A stretch of DNA of 64,000 nt, from contig JAZKJV010004142.1 in assembly GCA_037367405.1 (NCBI GenBank), positions 124,001 through 188,000 on the forward strand. Direction: 5' to 3'. The stretch is from Ottelia alismoides (taxonomy: Eukaryota > Streptophyta > Magnoliopsida > Alismatales > Hydrocharitaceae). Below, piece after piece: positions 35,983 to 43,001 of this stretch (position 1 is the first letter of the stretch; each line of letters begins with the position of its first letter). The notes under the pieces are model-generated. The model ran no database searches. It was not told where the DNA came from and worked only from the letters and a program-made list of their open reading frames with translations. Position numbers and translations under genes: made by a program.

Positions 35983-36441
35983 ATGAACATGAATCGATGT
36001 CTTGGTCTTGCGATTGGATTCCTCGCTATATTGGTCGCGGGCTGCGGCGGTAATGGCGATCGGCGACCAACCGCGCCAGTTAAGGTCTCGGTCACCTATA
36101 AGGGCAAACCCGTCGAAGGTGCCGTCGTTCAGTTTATCACTATCGAAAAGCCTCAACCGGCCGTCGGCAGTACAGATGCCAAAGGCAGTTGTTCGCTTCA
36201 AACCTATGCAGCGAACGACGGTGCAATTATTGGCCTAAATTCTGTAACCATCACCAAGAATGAGATGGACACCAAAAATGTGCGGCCTGTGAATCCGGAA
36301 GATGCCGACTTGATTGGAGTGACGCCCCCGCCGATCCTAAAGAGCCTGATACCCAAAAAGTACGCTTCGCCAACCACGTCTGGTCTGCAAGCTGATGTAG
36401 TTAAAGGCAAAAACGAGTTCTCTTACGACCTCACTGACTAA
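35983..36441 (+). CDS. small lipoprotein paired with DUF1559 paralogue 3
   Basis: About 152 residues from the ATG at 35983, where a GGAG lies about 8 bp upstream. The signal ends in a lipobox-like AILVAGCGG. The body begins VKVSVTYKGKPVEGAVVQF, close in pattern to the lipoprotein at 22895, and ends SGLQADVVKGKNEFSYDL, again matching that paralogue. Its stop is 1 base from the convergent SDR stop, so the two transcripts overlap or share a terminator. Confidence 0.8.
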   Translation: MNMNRCLGLAIGFLAILVAGCGGNGDRRPTAPVKVSVTYKGKPVEGAVVQFITIEKPQPAVGSTDAKGSCSLQTYAANDGAIIGLNSVTITKNEMDTKNVRPVNPEDADLIGVTPPPILKSLIPKKYASPTTSGLQADVVKGKNEFSYDLTD

Positions 36442-36442
36442 C

Positions 36443-37285
36443 TCAGGGAGTTCCGACTAAGGTTACTTTCGGATGAGCGATTGGGTCAGCGGATTTACCT
36501 GCGTAGATGGATCGCCCCCCATCAACCGGCAAGCAAACGCCAGTGATAAAGGGACTGGTTGCAAGAAATAGTGCAGCATGTGCGACGTCGTCGGGTGTCC
36601 CCTCGCGTTGTAGCAAGCACTCGCGAACAATCGTCTGCCGACGCGCTTCATCGATCTCTTCGGCCAACATGACCGGGCCAGGTAAAATCGCGTTGACGCG
36701 AACTTTGGGATTGCGATTGGCCAGTTCTACAGCCATCGATTCGGTGATTCCAACCACAGCTGATTTGCTGGTGAAGTAGGGCGTAAAGTCGCGATAAGGT
36801 CGAATCACGGACCAATCGCCAATGTTGATGATTGCGCCGCCGGTGGCCTGCTGTGTCATTTGCAAACCAAGGTGCTGGCACATCAACGCAGTCCCTAAAG
36901 CATTAACTCGAAAAAAATGTTCATAGTCTTTGGCTGTTGTCGACTCTAGCGGCGTCGGCTCCCAAACCGCCGACGAATTGACCAACACATCCAAACGACC
37001 ATAGCGACTGACGACTTCATCGCGCCATCGAAGAACTTGCCGTTCGTCGCCGACGTCACCAACGATTAGGCTCGCCTCTTGGCCCTGAGCTATCCAATCA
37101 GCAAGGCATTTCGCGCCCTCGTCAACTGAGCGATGGGCGTGAATCACGACCCGAAATCCCGCATGCTGAAAAACCTCGGCGACGGTGCGTCCAACCCGTT
37201 TTACCCCGCTTCCGGTTACTAAAGCGACTGGGTTTTCGATTCCGAACAGTAACTTGTTCGCTTGGTTATTCGTCATGTGGGCCAT
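36443..37285 (-). CDS. pteridine-reductase-like short-chain dehydrogenase
   Basis: This 280-residue NAD(P)H oxidoreductase has an unusual cofactor loop, VTGSGVKRVGR (23-33), instead of the classical TGxxxGxG. This KR-type loop occurs in pteridine reductases. The catalytic residues fit as well: Asp157, then Tyr170 and Lys174, with D-x12-Y-x3-K spacing. In ordinary SDRs the Asp position is Ser. This points to a FolM/PTR1-like dihydropteridine or dihydrofolate reductase. The ending GVCLPVDGGRSI is normal for SDRs. The start could also be the Met at residue 4. Confidence 0.8.
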   Translation of the reverse strand: MAHMTNNQANKLLFGIENPVALVTGSGVKRVGRTVAEVFQHAGFRVVIHAHRSVDEGAKCLADWIAQGQEASLIVGDVGDERQVLRWRDEVVSRYGRLDVLVNSSAVWEPTPLESTTAKDYEHFFRVNALGTALMCQHLGLQMTQQATGGAIINIGDWSVIRPYRDFTPYFTSKSAVVGITESMAVELANRNPKVRVNAILPGPVMLAEEIDEARRQTIVRECLLQREGTPDDVAHAALFLATSPFITGVCLPVDGGRSIYAGKSADPIAHPKVTLVGTP

Positions 37286-37378
37286 AAGCTATGGATTCAA
37301 ATGAGATTCGTGATAAAAATGGAGTTCGGAGTAAACGGATTCTATAAGACTTGGCAAGCCAAAGGGTTAACGCGAAAT

Positions 37379-39136
37379 ATGCTGCGATGGTTTTTTTTGA
37401 CTGTACTTCTGATCGGTACGAATATGGTTCTAGCGCAGTCGGCTGACGAACGGCTCGACAAGGTCTTTGAGGACTACCATGAGCAGTACCTCATTCTGTT
37501 CCCCCTAGAGGCCACAGCTTTTGGTGATGGACGCTACAACGACCAGCTTCAGATTGACATTACGGGTGACTTCGCGGCCAAGGAGTCCCAATTCTATACA
37601 CAAATCCGCGACCGGTTGCGCTCAATCGATCGTAACGCAGCTACTGAAACTCGGCGATTGGCGGCAGATATTTTGGATTATGAGCTGACCATGCGACTGG
37701 AGGCGATGCCATTCAATTTTGATCGTATTCCATTTCATCAGTTCGATGGATTACCACTGACGTTTGGCCAAATGGGTAGCGGTTCTGGCAGCCATCCATT
37801 CAAGTCTGTCAAAGACTACGACGACTGGCTAAAGCGAATTGACGCCTTTGATAACTGGTCCCGAGCTGCCATCGAACGATTTCGCGAAGGTATTCGCGAC
37901 AACTACGTACTACCAAAGATTCTGGTTGAACGCATGATCAAGCAGATGTTGGATCCGACCATCATTAGTGAGACACCGGAGACAAGCCTCTTTTACGGTC
38001 CGATCAACTTGATTCCAAAGACATTTGGAGACGCAGATCGGGCAAGGCTGACCGAAGCCTACAAAAAAGCCATCGTCGAAAAAGTGATTCCATCGTATCG
38101 CCGCATGGGCGAGTTCCTTCAAGCAGAGTATTTGCCCAAAGCTCGCGAGACCTCCGGCATTTCTGCGCTGGCTGGCGGTCGCGAACAATATCGCTACTGG
38201 GTCAGTCGCTGGACAACCACGTCTCTCACCCCAGACGAAATTTACGCGACCGGCAAGAAAGAAGTCGAACGAATCCGAGCCGAGATGGAATCGATTCGCC
38301 AACAGATGAACTTTAATGGCACGCTGAACGAGTTTTTTGGTTTCCTACGAACCGATCCCCAGTTCAAGCCCTTTAAGAAGCCTGAAGAAGTGATTGCTTT
38401 CTTTGCGTCCATTCAAGGCAAACTGGAACCCGAGTTGAAGAAGGCGTTCCTGAACCATCCGAAGACTCCATTTGAAATTCGACGTACCGAAGCATTCCGA
38501 GAAGCTACGGCGAGTGCTGAATACATGCCTGGAACAGCCGACGGTTCACGACCCGGTATTTTCTACACGCCGATTCCCGATGCCACTCAGTTCAATATTA
38601 CCAGTGGAGTAGAATCGCTGTTCTTACACGAGGCGCTACCTGGTCACCATTATCAAATCTCGTTGCAGCAAGAGAACGAACAACTACCCAAGTTTGCAAG
38701 GTTCCTATGGTATGGTGCCTATGGCGAAGGTTGGGCTCTTTACTGTGAATCACTCGGCAAGGAACTTGGGTTATACACGGATCCCAAGCAAAGGATCGGC
38801 GCATTAGGCGACGAAATGCATCGCGCCATTCGCTTGGTGGTCGACGTTGGGATGCACTGGAACGGCATGACGCGCGAAGAAGCGATTAAATACATGATGG
38901 ATAACGAACCAATCAGCGAAGACGGAGCAATTGCTGAGGTAGAACGCTACATGGCATACACCGCACAGGCGTTGTCTTACAAAATCGGCCAGCTAAAGAT
39001 TTCCGAGTTGCGGGCTCGTTGCGAAAAACGGCTTGGCGATAAATTCAATTTGCCCAAGTTTCATGACCAAGTGCTCCGAAACGGATGTATGCCGCTGAAC
39101 ATTCTTGAAAGCCGATTGGATCATTGGGTACCGTAG
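37379..39136 (+). CDS. exported DUF885-family putative metallopeptidase
   Basis: About 585 residues from the ATG at 37379, chosen because it gives a clean signal peptide (MLRWFFLTVLLIGTNMVLAQ). The frame stays open 117 bp further up. The DUF885 metal motif HEALPGHHY begins at His417 and is followed by YGEGWALYCESLGKELG, which supplies the further Glu. The fold is mostly helical, and members are suspected zinc carboxypeptidases of the envelope. Such genes are common as multiple paralogues in this phylum. The substrate is unknown. Confidence 0.87.
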   Translation: MLRWFFLTVLLIGTNMVLAQSADERLDKVFEDYHEQYLILFPLEATAFGDGRYNDQLQIDITGDFAAKESQFYTQIRDRLRSIDRNAATETRRLAADILDYELTMRLEAMPFNFDRIPFHQFDGLPLTFGQMGSGSGSHPFKSVKDYDDWLKRIDAFDNWSRAAIERFREGIRDNYVLPKILVERMIKQMLDPTIISETPETSLFYGPINLIPKTFGDADRARLTEAYKKAIVEKVIPSYRRMGEFLQAEYLPKARETSGISALAGGREQYRYWVSRWTTTSLTPDEIYATGKKEVERIRAEMESIRQQMNFNGTLNEFFGFLRTDPQFKPFKKPEEVIAFFASIQGKLEPELKKAFLNHPKTPFEIRRTEAFREATASAEYMPGTADGSRPGIFYTPIPDATQFNITSGVESLFLHEALPGHHYQISLQQENEQLPKFARFLWYGAYGEGWALYCESLGKELGLYTDPKQRIGALGDEMHRAIRLVVDVGMHWNGMTREEAIKYMMDNEPISEDGAIAEVERYMAYTAQALSYKIGQLKISELRARCEKRLGDKFNLPKFHDQVLRNGCMPLNILESRLDHWVP

Positions 39137-39203
39137 AAGGTAACCTGCACCATTTGGTGTCAATCATTCATTGTTCTCCTGCTAACCCTCAAGTGAGATT
39201 TCC

Positions 39204-39908
39204 ATGCCTCGGTTTGCCGCCTGTTTAGTCGCAGTCGCATTGTGCTCCGCTTCGATTGCACAAGATGCCTCCGACCCACTGGTAAAGTATCGCGCACTGG
39301 CGATTGAGAAATGGGAAGCCGAGATCCAGAAACTGGAAGCATTGGACAGTCACGCAAAAAAGGCCGATTCACCCATCCTCTTTATCGGCAGTTCAAGTAT
39401 CCGAATGTGGAAAGACCTGGCGACTGATATGCAGCCGTGGCAAGTCCTTAACCGTGGATATGGCGGCGCCAGATTCTCGGACCTGGCAGTATTTGTCGAT
39501 CGGTTGGTAAGTCCACACCATTGCAAAGCAGTCGCAATTTTTGTCGGTAATGACATCGTTGGTAAACCGGACGATAAAACACCTGAAGAAGTCGCTGGAC
39601 TATTCAAGTTCATTGTCGGCCGCATTCGCAAAACGCACACCAACCAACCTATCTTCCTGATCGCAGTCACCCCAACTCCATCGCGGTTTAAAGCTTGGCC
39701 CCAAATTAAGCTTGCCAATGCTGAGCTGGAAAAAGCATGTCGATCTGAAACGAACGTTCATTTCATCGCAACAGAAAAACACTATCTAGACGACCAAGGG
39801 CAACCAATCGAAAAATACTTTGGCGAGGACAAGCTTCATCAAAATCGTGACGGCTATCTGCTTTGGGGATCGATCATTAAGCAGAAGATCGAAGATGTAT
39901 TCAAGTAG
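39204..39908 (+). CDS. exported SGNH/GDSL-type hydrolase (PAF-acetylhydrolase-like)
   Basis: This 234-residue protein has a signal peptide (FAACLVAVALCSASIAQ). The SGNH blocks are all visible: FIGSSSIRMW (block I, nucleophile Ser at about residue 57), RGYGGARF (Gly block), FVGNDIVG (Asn block), and DKLHQNRDGYLLW (catalytic Asp and His). It probably cleaves acetyl esters on sugars or lipids outside the cytoplasm. It follows the DUF885 gene by 67 bp on the same strand and may share its transcript. Confidence 0.9.
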   Translation: MPRFAACLVAVALCSASIAQDASDPLVKYRALAIEKWEAEIQKLEALDSHAKKADSPILFIGSSSIRMWKDLATDMQPWQVLNRGYGGARFSDLAVFVDRLVSPHHCKAVAIFVGNDIVGKPDDKTPEEVAGLFKFIVGRIRKTHTNQPIFLIAVTPTPSRFKAWPQIKLANAELEKACRSETNVHFIATEKHYLDDQGQPIEKYFGEDKLHQNRDGYLLWGSIIKQKIEDVFK

Positions 39909-39935
39909 AGCCCGACCAATTCGGTTTTTCCAGAG

Positions 39936-40198
39936 CATTTGAACCGCTGGCGCTAGCCGCAGTCTGCCGAAGGAGCCGTCCATTGTTGAACCTTGGTTCA
40001 TCATTAGGCCATGAAGCCTTTCAGCTGATGAAAATGCAAGGACAAACCATCCTGCAATTTCCAACGCAGTTTAAGTTGATTCAAATGTTTTCCAACTGGA
40101 TGCTCTCATGGCGCTCCAGACGGCGGCTAGCGCCCTTTTGATGTTGCACTGTTTTGGTTTTGTGCGCAACATCAAAACTAGCGCCTGCGGTTCAAATG
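39936..40198. mobile_element. small terminal-inverted-repeat element nested in a family B copy
   Basis: Ends CATTTGAACCGCTGGCGCTAG (split as CATTTGAACCGC + TGGCGCTAG, 39936-39956) and its complement at 40178-40198 differ at one position. Inside is a further pair, GGCGCTAGCCGC (39949 on) and GCGGCTAGCGCC (ending 40134). There is also a perfect stem TTTTGATGTTGC/GCAACATCAAAA at 40136-40147 and 40166-40177. There is no gene inside. Confidence 0.65.
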
Positions 40199-40423
40199 TA
40201 CTTGTGGGTAGAGAAAAGGTTGTCCATGACAGGTGATATAACTTAGTCGCATCCGGCAGATGCGACCCACCAAAACCCAAGACGCTCAATCCGGATAAGC
40301 CGTTTTTCTCGGAATAAACACTGTTTGTGTTCTATCGCGGCTTTGGCCTCTCTCGTTTACTCAGTGGTCACAACAGGCTGTGAAATTCGCCTTGATGCAA
40401 ATTCCTAAAAATCAACTCATTCG

Positions 40424-40464
40424 TGTAAAGCAAACTTGACAACATGTAAAGCGCGCTTTACACT
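40424..40464 (+). promoter_or_regulatory. sigma70-like promoter overlapped by a palindromic operator
   Basis: TTGACA at 40436-40441 and TACACT at 40459-40464 are separated by 17 bp. The spacer and -10 are covered by a perfect 18-bp palindrome, TGTAAAGCGCGCTTTACA (40445-40462). A second half-site TGTAAAGC lies at 40424-40431 just upstream. The start codon at 40510 is about 40 bp from the expected transcript start. Binding here would block polymerase. The natural candidate is the XRE protein encoded second in the operon. Confidence 0.75.
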
Positions 40465-40509
40465 AGATGAAAATGGCATTTTCGTGGAATGTATCTTTGG
40501 GAGGCGACC

Positions 40510-40929
40510 GTGCAAGAATCCAGTGAGCCTGGCAGTGTCGAAGCGATAGGAAGGCGATTGATGACGAACTTCGTGGCGTCGGAGTTCTTCTTGATAGTGG
40601 GAAATTTGGCTGTACGAGTGTGCAACCGTGAGGCACTGCTCCCAACCTGGGCAATCGTACTGATAGCAATCGCAACAGCAATTCCAATGTTGCTTTTTGC
40701 CGTTAAGTTCTTTCGCATGCTGCGTGCCGACTTAGATGAGATGCTGCAGCGCATCGTTCTCGAGGGCCTTGCGTTTGCAATGATTGTTTTCGTTCCACTG
40801 GCAGGACTTTATGTCAACGCTCGCGCTGCTGGGCTTATCAGCGCGAGACTAGATCCACCTGAACTGCTGCTGATTCCGTCGATACTGGTAACGATCGGAG
40901 TCTTGATTGCTTGGAGGCGGTTCAAGTGA
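40510..40929 (+). CDS. small integral membrane protein of an XRE-paired module
   Basis: About 139 residues with four hydrophobic segments: FLIVGNLAVRV, IVLIAIATAIPMLLFAV, GLAFAMIVFVPLAGLYV and LLIPSILVTIGVLIAW. No named domain is recognised. The GTG at 40510 is chosen because GGGAGG lies 5 bp upstream. Its stop overlaps the regulator start as GTGA. Small multi-helix membrane proteins coupled to a Cro-like regulator are common in bacteria, usually with unknown function. The regulator may sense or repress the membrane partner. Confidence 0.8.
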   Translation: MQESSEPGSVEAIGRRLMTNFVASEFFLIVGNLAVRVCNREALLPTWAIVLIAIATAIPMLLFAVKFFRMLRADLDEMLQRIVLEGLAFAMIVFVPLAGLYVNARAAGLISARLDPPELLLIPSILVTIGVLIAWRRFK

Positions 40930-41141
40930 AAAACTGCCTCGCCGAACTTCGTGACGAAAAGGGATGGTCTCAGGGAGACTTGGCTGAAAAGCTTGGTGTC
41001 TCTCGCCAGACTGTCAACGCACTTGAGCGTGGGAAATATGATCCCAGCCTCCCGTTGGCCTTCAAGATTGCGAGGCTCTTCAAACGTTCCATCGAAGAAA
41101 TATTCGAACCCGACGATAACCCGACGAAGCCTTCGAAATAA
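40926..41141 (+). CDS. XRE/Cro-like regulator coupled to the membrane protein
   Basis: This 71-residue protein is almost all helix-turn-helix: WSQGDLAEKLGVSRQTVNALERGKYDPSLPLAFKIARLF. It ends EEIFEPDD, like the YozG/Cro-type family. The GTG start overlaps the stop of the membrane gene, and a GGAGG lies 9 bp upstream inside that gene, so translation is coupled. It probably binds the TGTAAAGC palindrome at 40445-40462 and represses its own operon. Confidence 0.92.
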   Translation: MKNCLAELRDEKGWSQGDLAEKLGVSRQTVNALERGKYDPSLPLAFKIARLFKRSIEEIFEPDDNPTKPSK

Positions 41142-41218
41142 TCTTTGCAGGCTTCCACAGTCAACTTTTTACGGTTCATCCGACTTTTGCATGCGCGGAT
41201 CACGGACGGTACGATTTT

Positions 41219-41375
41219 GGTGGGTCGCTTCTGCCGGAAGCGACTAGGATACACCGGCTAACGTGCCCGACCAATTCGGTTTTTCCGGAGCATTAAACTT
41301 TGCGTTTCGAAGATGTATCCGGATTGTCCATGACAGGTGATACAACTTAGTCGCATCCGGCAGATGCGACCCACC
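41219..41375. mobile_element. MITE-like element, family B, copy 2
   Basis: The left end GGTGGGTCGCTTCTGCCGGA (41219 on) and the right end (41350-41375) are inverted repeats of 26 bp with few mismatches. Each end is itself palindromic. About 60 bp at the right end, beginning TGTCCATGACAGGTGATA, are nearly identical to 40221-40284. The GCCCGACCAATTCGG part repeats 39910. It fills about half of the 41142-41468 gap, where no gene is seen. Confidence 0.75.
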
Positions 41376-41468
41376 AAAACCCAAGACATACGCCATGATC
41401 TTCTCGCGCACGCTCAATTCAAATGAGCCCCATTTACTCTTAATGCATAGCGAAATTTGGAGGGATAT

Positions 41469-42923
41469 ATGTCACTTCGCACGCTTACGACTCTCTTATT
41501 CTTATCATCCGTAGCGGTTTGCCATGCTCAGCAGCAAACGGCCGTTGACGGAAATTCCATTGATGCGTCCAAGTTAGCAGCATCTTGGACAGGTTCCTTG
41601 GATGTCGGCGCCGTGAGGCTGCGACTGGTGTTCAACATCAAGTCAGCCAGCGAAAAACTCGTCGCAACACTTGATAGTCCCGATCAAGGCGCAAAAGGGA
41701 TTCCGCTGGACGAAGTAACCGTAGATGGATTGACAGTCACCATCGGTTCAAAAAAGATGAATGCCGTTTTCTCAGGGAAAGTCAACGCAACCGGCGACAA
41801 AATCGAAGGTACCTGGAGCCAAAAGGGGCGCGAGTTGCCCCTCATTTTGCACCGTACCTCCGGAACTCCTGACCGGCGTCGTCCGCAAACTCCAAGTCCT
41901 CCTTTTCCTTATCAAGTCGAAGAAGTCACCTATCCACACCAAGTTGCGAACTTCCGCTTTGCTGCGACGCTCACCATTCCAAGAACAAAGGGGCAATCTC
42001 CAGCAGCTGTACTGATCTCCGGATCCGGCCCGCAGGATCGAGACGAATCAATCTTCGAGCACAAGCCTTTTGCAGTATTGGCTGACCATTTAACGAAGTC
42101 TGGGATGGTCGTACTGCGAGTCGATGATCGTGGCGTTGGCGGTACAGGGAATGATGGAAATCCAATGGATGATACAACTTCCGATTTTGCTACGGATGTA
42201 CGTAGCGCATTGACTTATCTTCGCTCGCGAAAAGAAGTGGATCCAAAACGGATAGGACTCATCGGACATAGCGAGGGCGCGATGATCGGCAGCATGGTCG
42301 CAGCCGAAGACGCGGCGATTGCCTTTCTCGTCTTGCTTGCTGGTCCCGGCGTTCCAGGTGATGAAATACTTACTCTGCAGTCTGAGAAAATCGCACGAGC
42401 CAGTGGAGCAAGCGAGAATGATATCTCGAATCTCAAGACTCTGCAGAGCAAGATCTTCTCCATTATCCGCAATCAACCTGACATCGAAGCTGGCAAAAAA
42501 GAAGCGCGAAGCGTTCTGCTTTCTGAGCATTCAAAGTTAACCGAAGAAGAACGCAAAGCTGTCGGTTCGGCGGATAAATTCGTCGAACAGCATTCGTCAG
42601 TCATTGGAATCCCGTGGTTCAGGTACTTCATCACGTATGACCCGAAAACGGCACTTTCCAAAGTTGCATGTCCGGTGTTGGCATTAACCGGAGAAAAGGA
42701 TCTTCAAGTTCCTCCAGAGCAGAATTTAAAGATAATGGAACAGGCTCTAATTCAAGGTAGATCTAAGGACGTAAAGACCAAGGAGTTGCCCAAACTAAAT
42801 CATCTTTTGCAGACATCCAAATCTGGCTTGGTGACTGAATATGGAGAGATTGAGGAAACGATTTCGCCAATAGCATTGAATGAGCTTTCTGATTGGCTAA
42901 GGCATCGTAAACTGATTCAGTAG
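41469..42923 (+). CDS. exported alpha/beta hydrolase with N-terminal beta domain
   Basis: About 484 residues from the ATG at 41469, which follows GGAGG by 6 bp. A signal peptide (LTTLLFLSSVAVCHAQ) is followed by a beta-rich domain of about 110 residues (ASWTGSLDVGAVRLRLVF to EGTWSQKGRELPLILHR). The alpha/beta hydrolase fold then begins: SGSGPQDRDES for the oxyanion region, VLRVDDRGVGGT, and the nucleophile elbow GHSEG with Ser268. The acid is probably Asp in LTGEKDLQVPP and the His in LNHLLQ. It is likely an envelope esterase or peptidase, with unknown substrate. Confidence 0.9.
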   Translation: MSLRTLTTLLFLSSVAVCHAQQQTAVDGNSIDASKLAASWTGSLDVGAVRLRLVFNIKSASEKLVATLDSPDQGAKGIPLDEVTVDGLTVTIGSKKMNAVFSGKVNATGDKIEGTWSQKGRELPLILHRTSGTPDRRRPQTPSPPFPYQVEEVTYPHQVANFRFAATLTIPRTKGQSPAAVLISGSGPQDRDESIFEHKPFAVLADHLTKSGMVVLRVDDRGVGGTGNDGNPMDDTTSDFATDVRSALTYLRSRKEVDPKRIGLIGHSEGAMIGSMVAAEDAAIAFLVLLAGPGVPGDEILTLQSEKIARASGASENDISNLKTLQSKIFSIIRNQPDIEAGKKEARSVLLSEHSKLTEEERKAVGSADKFVEQHSSVIGIPWFRYFITYDPKTALSKVACPVLALTGEKDLQVPPEQNLKIMEQALIQGRSKDVKTKELPKLNHLLQTSKSGLVTEYGEIEETISPIALNELSDWLRHRKLIQ

Positions 42924-43001
42924 AAAAGAGGGACCTGTGGCCAAGTTGCGTGCGGCATCATTGCGAGTCACGTCATCCAGGGATTCCTGCGGAAGGTTGG
43001 A

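Larger units (their letters stand above)
39909..40509. other. intergenic region: nested repeats followed by a promoter
   Basis: The first part is a family B MITE-like copy (right end at 40246-40271) interrupted by a different element at 39936-40198. The last 90 bp hold the promoter and operator of the membrane protein/XRE module. No gene is supported. Confidence 0.6.

Noticed and set aside
40511..41141. Toxin-antitoxin pair reading of the membrane protein/XRE module
   Set aside because: The membrane protein has four helices and about 139 residues, unlike small membrane toxins, and no toxin family is recognisable. An autoregulated membrane sensor is the safer reading.
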